64,000 nucleotides of DNA from Halomonas campaniensis (GCF_014193375.1 NZ_JACHZF010000008.1:62001-126000), one strand, 5' to 3'. Positions 18,899-31,731 are shown, counted from the first letter of the stretch. The notes: generated by a model from the sequence alone, not told the origin. Numbers and translations are program-made.

Positions 18899-19675
18899 TC
18901 AGTTGCCCGACTGGCGCAGGAAGTCGTTGGCCAGGCCGGCCGCGGTGCTCTCCGGGTACGCCTCGCGGACGCGCTCGAGCAGCTCGCGGCTCGCCTGCGG
19001 GTCACCCTGGCGCGCCTTCAGCAGGCCCAGCTTGTAGAGGGAGTCGGGCACCTTGCCGCTCTGGGGGAAGTCGTCGAGCACGGTACGGAAGGCCGCCTCG
19101 GCGGGCTCCAGGTTGCCCTCGGCGGCGTGCAGCTCGCCCAGCCAGTAGTGGGCGTTGGCGGTGAGGGTATTGTCGGGGTGGTCGACCACGAAGCGCTCGA
19201 AGGCGGCGATCGCCTCGCCGAACTCGCGCGCCTGCACCCGGGCGAAGGCCTGCTGGTAGGCCGCCTGGGCGTCCGGATCGGCGCCGCTGGGCGACGGCGC
19301 CTGGACGACCTCTTGCGCGGCCTGCTCGTCGACCTGGGCGCTGCTGTCGACGCCGACGCCGACGGGACCCGACGCCAGGCGATCCTCGAGGTCCATGTAC
19401 TGCTGCCGCGTCTGGCGGCGCAGCTGTTCGAGCTGGTGGCGAAGCTCCTCGACCTGGCCGCGCAGCTGGCGAATCTCCTCGTCATGCTGCTGCACCTGGT
19501 TGAAGATCACCAGGCTGCCACCCGCCTCCTCGCGGGTTTCCGTCTGCTGGTAGAAGGAGCGCGGCTGGGCAGTGAGGTCCTCGACCACCGGCTGCTGGGC
19601 AAGGGCAGGGAGCCATACGGACAGCGGGAGCACCAGGGCTCCCGCGCCGCATAGTCCTTTCAGACCGTGTTTCAT
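18899..19675 (-). CDS. cpoB: cell division coordinator CpoB
   Basis: Periplasmic protein that links Tol-Pal constriction with PBP1b/LpoB peptidoglycan synthesis. The 258 residues comprise a signal peptide (cleavage after PALAQ), a coiled-coil trimerisation segment (about 50-95, QLRGQVEELRHQLEQLRRQ) and C-terminal TPR repeats (about 135-250, with AFARVQAREFGEAIAAFE and NAHYWLGEL). The ATG at 19673-19675 is preceded by GGAGA; an ATG twelve bases earlier has no site. It follows pal by 38 bases, the conserved order tolQRAB-pal-cpoB. Confidence 0.95.
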   Translation of the reverse strand: MKHGLKGLCGAGALVLPLSVWLPALAQQPVVEDLTAQPRSFYQQTETREEAGGSLVIFNQVQQHDEEIRQLRGQVEELRHQLEQLRRQTRQQYMDLEDRLASGPVGVGVDSSAQVDEQAAQEVVQAPSPSGADPDAQAAYQQAFARVQAREFGEAIAAFERFVVDHPDNTLTANAHYWLGELHAAEGNLEPAEAAFRTVLDDFPQSGKVPDSLYKLGLLKARQGDPQASRELLERVREAYPESTAAGLANDFLRQSGN

Positions 19676-19713
19676 GCGTGTCTCCATCGACGCGGGGGGC
19701 GTGCGACCGGGTC

Positions 19714-20262
19714 TCAGTAGGCGAAGACGACCCGACGGTTCTGGGCGTAGGCCTCCTCGTTCTGGCCACGCGCCGCCGGACGCTCCTCGCCGTAGCTCAC
19801 CACCTCGACCTGGGAGGGCGAGACGCCCTGCACGGAGAGGAAGCGCTCCACGGAACGGGCGCGACGCTCGCCGAGGGCCATGTTGTACTCGCGGGTACCG
19901 CGCTCGTCGGTGTGACCCTGCAGCACCACGCGGGCGCTGCCGTTGGAGCGCAGGTAGCGGGCATGGGCGGACAGCACCGGCTCGAACTCGCTGCGGATGC
20001 GATCGCTGTCGAACTCGAAGTAGATCGTGCGCTGCTCGGGGATCCGCCCATCGGCCTGCTGGCCCGCAGTGCCGCCGGCACCGAGGCCCGTGCCGCCGAC
20101 CTGGCCGCTGCCGGCCACGCCGCTACCCGCGGCACCACCCCGTGTGCCATCCATGGACCCGTCCTGGGTTCCACCACTGCTGGAACAACCGGCCACGAAG
20201 GCCAGGGACAGGGCGACCGCCAGGGTCCTGGCATAGGGCTTGAGACCGCGCTTGAGTTGCAT
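19714..20262 (-). CDS. pal: peptidoglycan-associated lipoprotein Pal
   Basis: Outer-membrane lipoprotein that grips peptidoglycan through an OmpA-like domain and binds TolB. 182 residues: a signal sequence ending in the lipobox FVAGC, a low-complexity Gly/Ser linker (GGTAGQQ and similar, about residues 30-70), then the OmpA domain with IYFEFDSDRIRSE, LQGHTDERGTREYNMALGERRA and the closing NRRVVFAY. The ATG at 20260-20262 has a strong AAGGAG seven bases ahead. The Gly-rich linker is longer than in E. coli Pal. Confidence 0.97.
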   Translation of the reverse strand: MQLKRGLKPYARTLAVALSLAFVAGCSSSGGTQDGSMDGTRGGAAGSGVAGSGQVGGTGLGAGGTAGQQADGRIPEQRTIYFEFDSDRIRSEFEPVLSAHARYLRSNGSARVVLQGHTDERGTREYNMALGERRARSVERFLSVQGVSPSQVEVVSYGEERPAARGQNEEAYAQNRRVVFAY

Positions 20263-20315
20263 CGTGTGACTCCTTGCCGAATCGAAGAGTACCAACATCA
20301 CTGTGATCACTGTGG

Positions 20316-21602
20316 TCAGTTGAGGAAGGGCGACCACGCGGGTTCGCGGACGTCACCCTGTGCCGAGGGCAGCCGGAAGGACGCGCGTCCATCGGCGGTG
20401 ACTGCCCCCAGCACCCCGCTGTTTCCCTGCTGGGTGGCGAAGATTACCATGGTCCCGTTGGGCGAAACACTGGGAGATTCATCCCAGCGCGACTCGCTCA
20501 GGACCACCAGGCGACCGCTGTCGAGGTCCTGCCTGGCCACCTGGTAACCGTTGCTGCTGCGGTGGATCAGGAAGATCGCCTCGCCGTCCGGCGCGAAGCG
20601 TCCCCGGGCGTTGTAGTTGCCCGTGAAGGTGAGCCGCTCCTGCTGGCCGCTGCCGAAGTCATGGCGATAGAGCTGGGGGCCGCCGCTGCGATCGGAGGTG
20701 AACAGCAGGCTGCGGCCGTCCGGCGACCAGGCCGGCTCGGTGTCGATGCTGGAGTTGTTGGTGATGCGCTGGAAGTCGCGCGAACCGATGTCCATCACGT
20801 AGATCTCGGGCTGGCCGTCCTTGGAGAGGGACATGGCCAGTCGGCGACCGTCCGGCGACCAGGCCGGCGCCCCGTTGATCCCCTCGAAGGAGGTGGCGCG
20901 GGCGCGCTGGCCGGTGGCGAGGTCCTGGATGTAGATGGCCGGGCGCTCGGTCTCGAAGGAGACATAGGCCAGCTTGCCGCCGTCGGGCGACCAGGCCGGC
21001 GAGAGGATCGGCTCGCGTGAGCTGAGCACCTGCTGGCTGTTGCGGCCGTCGGCATCCGCCACGTAGAGGGCGAACTGCATGTCGTTGCCGACCCCCTGGG
21101 CGGTGACGTAGGCGATGCGCGTGGAGAAGGCGCCGCGAATTCCGGTCACCGCCTCGAAGATCTGGTCGCTGATGTAGTGGGCCGCGCCGCGCAGTTCCCC
21201 CTCGCTGGAGGTCACCACCTCGCCCAGCATGCGGCGCTCGCCGCTGACGTCCATCAGCTCATACTGCAGGCGATAGCCGTTGCCGTCACGGCTGGCACGC
21301 CCCACCACCAGGTAGCGCACGTCCAGGGCCCGCCAGTCACCGTAGCGCACCTCGCCGCTCTCGCTGGGGCGGTCGAGCATCTGGCGGTGCGGCAGCGGAT
21401 CGAAGTAGCCGCTGCGCTCGAGGTTGTCATGGATCACCTGGGCGACATCCTCGGGGAGGGCGTCGCCACCGGCGAAGGGCACCACGGCGACCGGCGTGGC
21501 CCGATCGCTGCCGCGGGTGATCTCGATGGTCAGGTTGGCCTGGGCCAGGGTGCTGAAGATCAGCAGCATGGCGGCCAGCCAGGATGTCATCAGGGCTTTC
21601 AT
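20316..21602 (-). CDS. tolB: Tol-Pal system beta-propeller protein TolB
   Basis: Periplasmic partner of Pal and TolA, 428 residues. It has a signal peptide (about residues 1-22, ending TLAQA), an N-terminal alpha/beta domain and a six-bladed propeller. Each blade carries the typical SPAWSPDGG(K/R)LAYVS motif; I count [38 protein letters not shown] and PAWSPF. The start ATG shares one base with the tolA stop (TGATG), the usual coupling in this operon. Confidence 0.97.
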   Translation of the reverse strand: MKALMTSWLAAMLLIFSTLAQANLTIEITRGSDRATPVAVVPFAGGDALPEDVAQVIHDNLERSGYFDPLPHRQMLDRPSESGEVRYGDWRALDVRYLVVGRASRDGNGYRLQYELMDVSGERRMLGEVVTSSEGELRGAAHYISDQIFEAVTGIRGAFSTRIAYVTAQGVGNDMQFALYVADADGRNSQQVLSSREPILSPAWSPDGGKLAYVSFETERPAIYIQDLATGQRARATSFEGINGAPAWSPDGRRLAMSLSKDGQPEIYVMDIGSRDFQRITNNSSIDTEPAWSPDGRSLLFTSDRSGGPQLYRHDFGSGQQERLTFTGNYNARGRFAPDGEAIFLIHRSSNGYQVARQDLDSGRLVVLSESRWDESPSVSPNGTMVIFATQQGNSGVLGAVTADGRASFRLPSAQGDVREPAWSPFLN

Positions 21603-22774
21603 CAGCGTACATCTCCCGGTCTGAAGCGCAGATTGAATTGACGGTAGTCCCGTTGCACGGCGGCTGGCAACTGTCGCAGTTCGGCGAAGGGCGCGGCCGC
21701 CTCCACCGCCTGGATCGCCGAGCGGTCGAAGGCGCCGTCGCCGCTGCTCTGGGAGATCGAGGCGGCGAAGAGCTCGCCGGAGGGGCCGAGACGCACCGCG
21801 ACCTCGGCGGTGGCGCCGGATGGCACGTTGGGCGGGATCACCCAGGCCTGCTCCACCGCCCGGCGCACCAGGTTGATGAAGCTGTTGGCGGCCTCCTGTC
21901 CCTGGCGGGCATTGGCGGCGGCCTCGCGCTCGCCCTCTATGATCCGCTGCAGGGCTGCCTCGGCCTCCTCGGCGGCCCGGCGTGCGGCCTCCTCCTCGGC
22001 ACGACGCTGCGCCTCGGCCTGGCGCTGGCGTTCGGCCTCCGCCTCGGCCTGGCGCTGACGCTCGGCCTCCGCCTCGGCCTGGCGCTGGCGTTCGGCCTCC
22101 GCCTCGGCCTGGCGCTGGCGTTCGGCCTCCGCCTCGGCCTGGCGCTGGCGTTCGGCCTCCTCCTGGGCCTGGCGCTGGCGTTCGGCCTCCGCCTCGGCCT
22201 GTCGCTGGCGTTCGGCCTCCGCCTCGGCTTGTCGCTGGCGCTCGGCCTCCGCCTCGGCCTGGCGCTGGCGTTCGGCCTCCTCCTCGCGGCGCTGGGCCTC
22301 GAGCTGCTGCTGACGTTCGGCCTCCTGCTGCTGGGCGCGACGCTCCTCGGCCTGCTGCTCGCGCAGCCGGGCCTGCTGTTCGGCCTCCTCGGCACGCCGT
22401 GCCGCCTCGGCCTCGGCGGCCTGGCGCGCCTCCTCGCGGGCACGGGCCTCGGCCTCGCGCTGGGCCTGCTGTTCGGCCTGGCGCTGCGCTTCACTGGCCT
22501 CGGCCTCCTGCTCGGCCTGCCGGGCGGCCTCCTCCGCCTGGCGCTGCTCCTCGGCCTCCCGGGCCTGGGCACGCGCCCGCGCCTCCTCGGCCCGCTGGGC
22601 CTGGTCGGTCACCGTCTCGGTGCTGACCAGGGTCGCCTGGACGATGGAGGACGAGGTCGGTTCGGGGTCCTTGGCCGGCAGGCTGATCACGCTGAACACC
22701 ACCACTCCGAGGTGCAGGGCGACGGCAAGGATCGTCGGCACGCCATAGCCCACGCGCTGGTCGTGTCTGGCCAT
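21602..22774 (-). CDS. tolA: cell-envelope protein TolA with repeat-rich linker
   Basis: Energised inner-membrane protein of the Tol system, 390 residues in three domains. First, one transmembrane helix (about 14-32) that meets TolQ/TolR. Second, a very long Ala/Glu/Gln/Arg helix spanning the periplasm (about 60-285). Third, a globular C-terminal domain binding TolB (ending [12 protein letters not shown]). Domain II contains nine near-perfect 30-bp DNA repeats (22021-22290), each coding for a 10-residue [14 protein letters not shown] unit, so linker length is likely variable between strains. TolA III also receives colicins and phage in E. coli. The gene sits 9 bases after tolR. Confidence 0.95.
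   Translation of the reverse strand: MARHDQRVGYGVPTILAVALHLGVVVFSVISLPAKDPEPTSSSIVQATLVSTETVTDQAQRAEEARARAQAREAEEQRQAEEAARQAEQEAEASEAQRQAEQQAQREAEARAREEARQAAEAEAARRAEEAEQQARLREQQAEERRAQQQEAERQQQLEAQRREEEAERQRQAEAEAERQRQAEAEAERQRQAEAEAERQRQAQEEAERQRQAEAEAERQRQAEAEAERQRQAEAEAERQRQAEAEAERQRQAEAQRRAEEEAARRAAEEAEAALQRIIEGEREAAANARQGQEAANSFINLVRRAVEQAWVIPPNVPSGATAEVAVRLGPSGELFAASISQSSGDGAFDRSAIQAVEAAAPFAELRQLPAAVQRDYRQFNLRFRPGDVR
22021..22290 (-). repeat. nine tandem 30-bp repeats within tolA
   Basis: The unit is 30 bases long, and nine copies can be read directly in phase. Copies differ at only a few positions (for example GCGTTC versus ACGCTC, and TCCTGGG in the fifth copy). Because 30 is a multiple of three, gain or loss of units changes the TolA helix by ten residues without a frameshift. 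Confidence 0.92.
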
Positions 22775-22783
22775 CTCGACTCC

Positions 22784-23227
<444 letters not shown>

Positions 23228-23239
23228 GGCAAGACTCCC

Positions 23240-23935
23240 TCAGGCGGCGCCGGGTTCGGTCCGGCCCTGCAGGTTGCGGTGCAGGATGGAGTGGAACTCC
23301 TCGGCGAAGTCCTCGTACTTGCCCAGCAGGCGGCCGGACTCGGACGAGAGCCGGTTGTAGAAGATTACCGCGGGGATGGCGGCAAACAGGCCCATGGCGG
23401 TGGCGATCAGCGCCTCGGCGATCCACGGCGCCACGGTGGCCAGGGTCGCCTGCTGGGCCATGGAGAGGGACTGGAAGGAGCCCATGATGCCCCACACGGT
23501 GCCGAACAGGCCGATGTAGGGACTGGCCGAGGCCACGGTGGCCAGGAACACCAGGTGCAGGTTGAGGCGCTCCTCCTCCCGGGACCAGGCTACCCGCATG
23601 CTGCGCTGCACGCCGTCGAGGATCGCCTGGGGGCTCTTGGTCTTGGGCAGCAGGCGGTTGAATTCGCGGAAGCCGGCGCGGAAGACGTGCTCGGCGCCCT
23701 GGGTCTCCTGCTCGGCGGGGGTCTCGCGGTAGAGTTCGTTGAGATCGACCCCGGACCAGAAGCGCTCCTCGAAGACCTGGTGGGCCTTGCGGGCACGCCG
23801 CATCACGAAGGTCCGCTGGAAGATCACGATCCAGGAGAGGATCGAGCCCACCGTGAGCAGCAGCATCACCAGCTGCACCACGGTGCTGGCGCTCATGATC
23901 AGGTGGGGAATGGACATGGAGTCGTTCACGGGCAT
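23240..23935 (-). CDS. tolQ: Tol-Pal system protein TolQ
   Basis: Three-helix inner-membrane protein (MotA/TolQ/ExbB family), 231 residues, that forms the proton-driven motor with TolR and moves TolA. Seen: the first helix near residues 15-40 ([23 protein letters not shown]), a large cytoplasmic loop, and the paired C-terminal helices with [13 protein letters not shown] and [14 protein letters not shown]. It follows ybgC by 5 bases and is the first of the tolQRAB-pal-cpoB set. Confidence 0.97.
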   Translation of the reverse strand: MPVNDSMSIPHLIMSASTVVQLVMLLLTVGSILSWIVIFQRTFVMRRARKAHQVFEERFWSGVDLNELYRETPAEQETQGAEHVFRAGFREFNRLLPKTKSPQAILDGVQRSMRVAWSREEERLNLHLVFLATVASASPYIGLFGTVWGIMGSFQSLSMAQQATLATVAPWIAEALIATAMGLFAAIPAVIFYNRLSSESGRLLGKYEDFAEEFHSILHRNLQGRTEPGAA

Positions 23936-23940
23936 CCTCG

Positions 23941-24356
23941 TCAGGCTTGCGGTTGGGCTGAGGGGTGTCGGGCCAGGACCTCGGCGAGCGCCGGCGGCCA
24001 GGCAACGGGTCTGAGACGCGCGGCATCGACACAGGCGATGTCGACCCTCGCCTCGCAGAGGGGTTCCCCGCGACGGGTCACCGCCTGGCCGAACTGCAGC
24101 CGGGCGCGACCGTGGGACAGGATGGCGGCGCTGACCTCGAGGCCGTCATCCAGTCGGGCGGGCTTGGCATAGCGGCACTCCAGGCGGTGGACCACCAGCT
24201 GGATGCCGGCCTCGAACAGCTCGCGCTGGGTGATCCCCTGCGCGCGCAGCCATTCGCTGCGTGCCCGCTCCATGTACTTGAGATAGTTCACGTAGTAGAC
24301 GATGCCACCGGCATCGGTGTCCTCGATGTAGACACGCACGGGCAGCTGGAAGGCGC

Positions 24357-24360
<4 letters not shown>
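23941..24360 (-). CDS. ybgC: acyl-CoA thioesterase YbgC
   Basis: Hot-dog-fold thioesterase of the 4-hydroxybenzoyl-CoA thioesterase family, 139 residues. The catalytic Asp lies in [29 protein letters not shown]. It is the standard first gene of the tol-pal cluster, possibly acting on short acyl-CoA or interacting with the acyl carrier protein. The GTG at 24358-24360 overlaps the ruvB stop by 4 bases (GTGA), so its translation is coupled to ruvB; this is preferred over an upstream in-frame start inside ruvB. Confidence 0.94.
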
Positions 24361-25394
<1,034 letters not shown>

Positions 25395-25442
25395 GGATGT
25401 GCCTCCTGCAGGACCGGTGCTCGGCTCGGATCCGCATGACCG

Positions 25443-26051
25443 TCACCCGGCCATCCGCCGGCTCAGGGCGGCCTTGATCATCGCCTCGGTGCTGCCCTCG
25501 CCCTCCAGGCCGACGAGCATCCTGGCAGCCTCGGCGGGCTTGTACCCCAGGCTGACCAGCGCCGCCTCGGCATCCGCCAGCGGGTCCTGCTGGGCAGGCT
25601 CGGGGGCGGCGCCGGCCAGGCCCGCCAGGGCATCGCCGGAGGGCTCCCAGTGGGGGAAGCGGTCGCGCATCTCGATGATCAGCCGCTCGGCGGTCTTCTT
25701 GCCGACCCCGGGCAGGCGGGTCAGCGCCTTGGCATCGTCGTCCATCACGCAGCGCATGAAGGCGGCCTCGTCCATGCCGGAGAGGATGGCGAGGGCCAGC
25801 TTGGGGCCGACCCCGTTGACCTTGATCAGGGCACGGAACAGCGCCCGCTCCTGTTCGCGCAGGAAGCCGTAGAGCAGATGGGCGTCCTCGCGCACGGTGA
25901 GGTGGGTATAGAGGGCGACGGGCTCGCCGGTGCCGGGCAAGGCCACCAGGGTGTTCATCGAGGCTTCGAGCTCGTAGCCCACCCCGGCGACATCCACCAC
26001 CAGCCAGGGCGGCTGCTTCTCGAGCAGGGTGCCACGCAGGCGTCCGATCAT
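25443..26051 (-). CDS. ruvA: Holliday junction DNA-binding protein RuvA
   Basis: 202-residue tetrameric protein that holds the Holliday junction open and loads RuvB. It shows an N-terminal OB fold (MIGRLRGTLLEKQPPWLVVDVAGVGYELE), the two helix-hairpin-helix motifs (VNGVGPKLALAILS and LPGVGKKTAERLI), an acidic pin, and the C-terminal domain III (ALVSLGYKPAEAARML) that contacts RuvB. Separated from ruvC by 143 bases, so it may have its own promoter. Confidence 0.97.
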   Translation of the reverse strand: MIGRLRGTLLEKQPPWLVVDVAGVGYELEASMNTLVALPGTGEPVALYTHLTVREDAHLLYGFLREQERALFRALIKVNGVGPKLALAILSGMDEAAFMRCVMDDDAKALTRLPGVGKKTAERLIIEMRDRFPHWEPSGDALAGLAGAAPEPAQQDPLADAEAALVSLGYKPAEAARMLVGLEGEGSTEAMIKAALSRRMAG

Positions 26052-26110
26052 GGCGCAGTCATGTCCTTGGCATCAGTTCCATCGCGGCCTCGGCGGCCGC
26101 TGCTGCCGCC

Positions 26111-26139
26111 ACTATACTGGTCGCCCGCGCGGCTGGCCA
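26111..26139 (-). promoter_or_regulatory. weak candidate promoter for ruvA
   Basis: Reading the minus strand, TATAGT (26111-26116) lies 17 bases from TGGCCA (26134-26139). The -10 is good and the -35 poor. It would give a leader of about 55 bases before ruvA. Low confidence; read-through from ruvC is equally possible. Confidence 0.35.
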
Positions 26140-26194
26140 GCCCGGGATCAAACAGCGTTCGACAATCCTTCGGCGTCGCCGTCGGGCGACAGCG

Positions 26195-26734
26195 TCAGGG
26201 ACGAAAGTCGCGCCAGTTCCCGCCCTTGCGGCGGCTGCGATGGCCGCCGAAGCTGCCGGCGGTGACCAGGCCGCGCCGGGCGTGGGCATGGGTCAGGGCG
26301 ATGGCCAGGGCATCGGCGGCATCGGCCTGGGGCGTCGCCGAGAGCCCCAGGATGGCGGTGACCATGTGCTGGACCTGGGCCTTGTCGGCACGGCCGCTGC
26401 CGGTCACCGCCTGCTTGATCTGACGGGGACCGTACTCGCTCACCGGCAGGCCGTGGTTGGCGGCACAGACGATGGCGGTGCCCCGGGCCTGGCCGAGCTT
26501 GAGGGCGGAGTCGGCGTTCTTCGACATGAACACCTGCTCGATGGCGAACTCCGCGGGGCGGTGCACTGCGATCAGTTCGCTGACGCCGGCGTAGACCTGG
26601 GCCAGCTTCTGGGCCAGGTCGTCGGCCTGGATGCGGATGCAGCCGCTGGCCACGTAGCGCGGCGTGGCGGTGGACACGTCCAGCACCCCGTAGCCGGTGA
26701 TCCGCGAGCCGGGATCGATGCCGAGGATCAGCAT
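26195..26734 (-). CDS. ruvC: crossover junction endodeoxyribonuclease RuvC
   Basis: Holliday junction resolvase, RNase H fold, 179 residues. Acidic active-site residues are visible: D7 in [13 protein letters not shown], the glutamate in [10 protein letters not shown], and the C-terminal pair in [14 protein letters not shown]. The ATG at 26732-26734 is the only sensible start. It follows yebC by 9 bases on the same strand, the common yebC-ruvCAB arrangement. Confidence 0.97.
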   Translation of the reverse strand: MLILGIDPGSRITGYGVLDVSTATPRYVASGCIRIQADDLAQKLAQVYAGVSELIAVHRPAEFAIEQVFMSKNADSALKLGQARGTAIVCAANHGLPVSEYGPRQIKQAVTGSGRADKAQVQHMVTAILGLSATPQADAADALAIALTHAHARRGLVTAGSFGGHRSRRKGGNWRDFRP

Positions 26735-26743
26735 CCGGCCGGC

Positions 26744-27493
26744 TCACTCCAGGGCGTCGAGCACATCGTCGTCGAACTCCGCGTTGGTGGTCACGTTCTG
26801 GACGTCGTCCAGGTCCTCGAGCATGTCGATCAGGCGGATCACCTTGCGGGCCAGCTCCTCGTCCACGATGGGGGTGGTGGTCTCGGGAAACCGGCCCACC
26901 TCGCTGCGCTCGGGCCCGATCCCCGCCGCGATCAGCGCCTCCTTGACGTCATGGTAGGCGTCCGGGGCGGTGACCACCTCCAGGGTACCGTCATCGAGGG
27001 TGACGATGTCCTCGGGCTCGGCCTCCAGGGTCGCCTCGATCACCGCCTCCTCGCTGACGCCCTCGGGCAACGCCAGGCGCCCCTGCTGGTGGAACAGGAA
27101 GGCCACCGAGCCGCTGGTGCCCAGGTTGCCCCCGCACTTGTTGAAGGCGTGTCGCACCTCCGAGACGGTGCGGTTGCGGTTGTCGGTCAGGCACTCGACC
27201 AGGATCGCCACCCCTTCGGGTCCGTAGCCCTCGTAGACGCACTCCTCCATGGCGTCGCCGTCGGCGTTGCCGGCCCCGCGGTCGATGGCCCGCTGGATGG
27301 TGTCCTTGGTCATGTTGCTGCCCAGCGCCTTGTCCACGGCGGTGCGCAGCCGCGGGTTGTCGGCCGGCTCCGGCCCGCCCTGGCGGGCGGCCACGGTCAG
27401 CTCGCGAATGAGCTTGGTGAAGATCTTGCCGCGCCGGGCGTCCTGGGCCGCCTTGCGGTGCTTGATATTGGCCCACTTGCTGTGGCCTGCCAT
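26744..27493 (-). CDS. yebC: YebC/PmpR-family DNA-binding regulatory protein
   Basis: 249-residue member of the TACO1/YebC family; homologues act as transcription regulators (PmpR) and, more recently, in relief of ribosome stalling at proline stretches. The N-terminal signature [23 protein letters not shown] and the acidic C-terminal domain are complete. The ATG at 27491-27493 follows AAGGAGG, an ideal site; the frame continues upstream but has no function there. It lies between aspS (79-base gap) and ruvC. Confidence 0.95.
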   Translation of the reverse strand: MAGHSKWANIKHRKAAQDARRGKIFTKLIRELTVAARQGGPEPADNPRLRTAVDKALGSNMTKDTIQRAIDRGAGNADGDAMEECVYEGYGPEGVAILVECLTDNRNRTVSEVRHAFNKCGGNLGTSGSVAFLFHQQGRLALPEGVSEEAVIEATLEAEPEDIVTLDDGTLEVVTAPDAYHDVKEALIAAGIGPERSEVGRFPETTTPIVDEELARKVIRLIDMLEDLDDVQNVTTNAEFDDDVLDALE

Positions 27494-27572
27494 CGCGTCC
27501 TCCTTGCCGAATCGGGAAGTCGAGACAGGACCGGCGCCCTGGGGCGCCGGTCTGCTGCTGCGGGGAAGCGGC

Positions 27573-29351
<1,779 letters not shown>

Positions 29352-29400
29352 GTCGTATCCTGTTCTGTTGCGTGATGAATAAACGGGCGATGGGCGGCCC

Positions 29401-29667
29401 TCAGGCCGCCGCGCCATCCTTCTTTGTCGATGTCTTGGCGTCGCCGGCCGGAGCGGCGGCGTCACCGGCCAGGTTCTTCCTGCCGCCGGCCTTGAAGTCG
29501 GTCTCGTACCAGCCGCCGCCGGCCAGCCGGAAGCCGGCCGCGGAGATCAGGCGGGAGAGTTCGGGGGCCTCGCAGGCGGGGCAGTCGGTCAGCGGGGCGG
29601 CGCTGAGCTTCTGCAGCTTCTCGAGACGGTGGCCGCAGGCCTTGCACTCGTATTCGTAGATGGGCAT
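29401..29667 (-). CDS. FmdB-family small zinc-ribbon protein
   Basis: 88 residues. The N-terminus [32 protein letters not shown] supplies four cysteines in two CxxC pairs, the FmdB/CxxC_CxxC_SSSS zinc ribbon. The second half is low-complexity Ala/Gly/Lys. The role is unknown; the family often sits immediately upstream of aspS in proteobacteria, as here. It is first in the long minus-strand run, so its leader (29668-29773) with three inverted repeats is the leader of the whole run. Confidence 0.9.
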   Translation of the reverse strand: MPIYEYECKACGHRLEKLQKLSAAPLTDCPACEAPELSRLISAAGFRLAGGGWYETDFKAGGRKNLAGDAAAPAGDAKTSTKKDGAAA

Positions 29668-29690
29668 GGTTTTATCACTCCGGAAAATGA

Positions 29691-29752
29691 CAGACCCCGG
29701 GTCTGGATGCCGCCGGCACACGCCGGCAGCCACGAATATGCGGCCGGCCGCA
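29691..29752 (-). promoter_or_regulatory. three successive inverted repeats in the fmdB-aspS leader
   Basis: Directly readable inverted repeats: CAGACCC/GGGTCTG at 29691-29705 (1-base centre), GCCGGC-ACAC-GCCGGC at 29712-29727, and the 14-bp palindrome 29739-29752 (half-site TGCGGCC). All lie between the candidate promoter and the start of the fmdB-like gene, so they would be in the transcript. Possible attenuator or protein-binding sites; no T-run follows any of them. Confidence 0.45.
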
Positions 29753-29779
29753 GCGATTCCAAGCCTGCCAAAGCCCGAC

Positions 29780-29810
29780 ATTATAGCGTGCCCGGCACCC
29801 TTGCGGGCAA
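29780..29810 (-). promoter_or_regulatory. candidate promoter of the fmdB-aspS-yebC-ruv run
   Basis: On the minus strand a consensus TATAAT (29780-29785) has TTGCCC (29805-29810) 19 bases upstream. The -10 is perfect, the spacing slightly long. It would give a leader of about 105 bases. Confidence 0.55.
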
Positions 29811-29846
29811 GGCGCACCGCCCGGGTACCACAAGGAACCCAACACG

Positions 29847-30779
29847 ATGAAAGCCGTCATCCTCGATGCCGCCAGCCTCGGCCCCGATATCGACCTCGCC
29901 CCGATCCGTGCCCAGGTCGACACCCTCGATGTCCATCCCCAGAGCAGCACCGCCGAGGCCCGCGAGCGGCTGGCCGGCGCCCGCGTCGCCATCGTCAACA
30001 AGGTGGTGCTGGACGGCGCCACCCTGGAGGCCCTGCCGGACCTGGAGCTGATCTGCGTGCTGGCCACCGGCACCAACAACATCGACATGGCCGTCGCCGA
30101 GCGCCTGGGCATCGCGGTCAGGAACGTCACCGCCTACGGCACGGCCAGCGTCGCCCAGCACACCCTGATGCTGATGCTGACCCTGGCCAACCGCCTGCCG
30201 CGCTACCAGCGCGACGTGGCTGGCGGGCGCTGGGGCGAGAGCCCCTTCTTCTGCCGCATGGACCACGGCACCCTGCAGCTGGAGGGCAAGCACCTGGTCA
30301 TCGTCGGCCAGGGAGTGCTGGGCAGCCGGGTCGCCCAGCTGGCCGAGGCCTTCGGGATGCGCGTCACCTTCGCGGCTCGCCCCGGCAAGGCGGATGACCG
30401 CCGCCCCTCCTTCGCCGAGCTGGCCCCCGAGGCCGACGTGATCAGCCTGCACTGTCCGCTGAGCGACGCCACCCGCCACCTGGTCGATGCCGCGCTGCTG
30501 GCCACCCTCAGGCCCGGCGCCCTGCTGGTCAACTGTGCCCGCGGGGGGATCATCGACGAGGAGGCCGCCCTGGCCGCCCTGCGCGAGGGCCGCCTCGGCG
30601 GGCTCGGGGTCGATGTGCTGCCGGTGGAGCCGCCCCGTGACGGCCATCCGCTGATCGATGCCCTGGCCGAACCGCTGAACCTGATCGTCACCCCCCATAA
30701 CGCCTGGATCACCCCGGAGGCACGCCAGAACGTGGTGACGCTGACTGCGGAGAACCTGCGTACCTGGCTGGCCGAGTGA
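29847..30779 (+). CDS. D-2-hydroxyacid dehydrogenase (glycerate/hydroxypyruvate reductase-like)
   Basis: 310 residues with the usual two-domain D-isomer 2-hydroxyacid dehydrogenase fold. Cofactor loop GQGVLG (154-159), substrate-binding loop ATGTNNID, catalytic Arg in NCARGGIID, Glu in VEPP and His in TPHNAW are all present. Arginine R178 at the end of beta-2 (AARPG), where NAD enzymes have an acidic residue, suggests NADP(H) preference. Closest in feel to hydroxypyruvate/glyoxylate reductase (HprA). The ATG at 29847 follows AAGGAA. It is the first of three plus-strand genes that end with nucleoside hydrolase. Confidence 0.9.
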   Translation: MKAVILDAASLGPDIDLAPIRAQVDTLDVHPQSSTAEARERLAGARVAIVNKVVLDGATLEALPDLELICVLATGTNNIDMAVAERLGIAVRNVTAYGTASVAQHTLMLMLTLANRLPRYQRDVAGGRWGESPFFCRMDHGTLQLEGKHLVIVGQGVLGSRVAQLAEAFGMRVTFAARPGKADDRRPSFAELAPEADVISLHCPLSDATRHLVDAALLATLRPGALLVNCARGGIIDEEAALAALREGRLGGLGVDVLPVEPPRDGHPLIDALAEPLNLIVTPHNAWITPEARQNVVTLTAENLRTWLAE

Positions 30780-30793
30780 GGGAGGGACCGGCC

Positions 30794-31696
30794 ATGCTCT
30801 ACAACCTCGGCTCGATCAACCTCGACCACTTCTACCGCGTCCCGCACCTGGTCGGCCCCGGCGAGACCCTTGCCAGCCATGACTACCGGGTCGGCCTCGG
30901 CGGCAAGGGGGCCAACCAGTCCCTGGCCATGGCCCGGGCCGGTGGCACCCTCTGCCACTGGGGGCGACTGAGCCGCCAGGATGCCTGGGCCCGGGACACC
31001 CTGGCCCGGGCCGGCGTGGACGTCACCGGGGTGGAACTGGTGGACGAACCCAGCGGCCACGCGGTCATCCAGGTGGACGATCAGGGGGAGAACGCCATCA
31101 TCCTGTTCCCCGGCGCCAACCACGGTTTCCGCGCCCCCGGCCTGGCGGCGCTGCTTGCCGGCACCGCCCCCGGCGACTGGCTGCTGCTCCAGAACGAGTG
31201 CAACGGCCTGGACCAGCTGATCCCCCTGGCGGCGGACCACGGCCTGCGGATCGCCTTCAACCCGGCGCCGATGACCGAGGCGGTACTGGAGCTACCGCTG
31301 TCGCGCTGCCAGCTGCTGTTTGTCAACCGTCCCGAGGCGGCCCAGCTCGCCGGGCAGGCCCTCACCAGCGAGGCAGAGGCGCTGCTGGATGGCCTGGCGC
31401 GCACGCTGCCGACCTGCGAGACCGTGCTGACCCTGGGCGGCGAAGGCGCCTGGTACCAGCACGGCGGCCAGCGGCGCCACCAGCCGGCACTGCCGGTCAG
31501 GCCGGTGGACACCACCGCCGCGGGGGACACCTTCATCGGCTACTACCTGGCGGCCCTGCAGGCCGGCCACCCGGTGGCGGAGTGCCTGCGGCGCGCCGCC
31601 ACCGCGGCGGCGCTGGGCGTGCAGCGCCCCGGTGCCGCCGAGAGCATTCCCGGCGGCGACGAGGTCGAGCGCGCCCTGCGCGACGGCCTCGCCTGA
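30794..31696 (+). CDS. PfkB-family carbohydrate kinase, ribokinase-like
   Basis: 300-residue PfkB kinase. Signature 1 is visible as GLGGKGANQSLAMARAG (about 38-54) and signature 2 as DTTAAGDTFIGYYL with the catalytic aspartate. The GGKGANQ form and DTTAAGD are those of ribokinases. The ATG at 30794 has GGAGGGA upstream; a GTG at 30776 overlapping the previous stop is an alternative. With a nucleoside hydrolase directly downstream, phosphorylation of ribose released from nucleosides is the likely job. Start of signature 1 so close to the N-terminus is normal for this family. Confidence 0.88.
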   Translation: MLYNLGSINLDHFYRVPHLVGPGETLASHDYRVGLGGKGANQSLAMARAGGTLCHWGRLSRQDAWARDTLARAGVDVTGVELVDEPSGHAVIQVDDQGENAIILFPGANHGFRAPGLAALLAGTAPGDWLLLQNECNGLDQLIPLAADHGLRIAFNPAPMTEAVLELPLSRCQLLFVNRPEAAQLAGQALTSEAEALLDGLARTLPTCETVLTLGGEGAWYQHGGQRRHQPALPVRPVDTTAAGDTFIGYYLAALQAGHPVAECLRRAATAAALGVQRPGAAESIPGGDEVERALRDGLA

Positions 31697-31731
31697 CGCT
31701 CCCTTCCTTCACCGCTTCGCGAGGACACTTC

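Noticed and set aside
22021..22290. CRISPR array
   Set aside because: The regular 30-bp repeats are contiguous without spacers and encode part of TolA.
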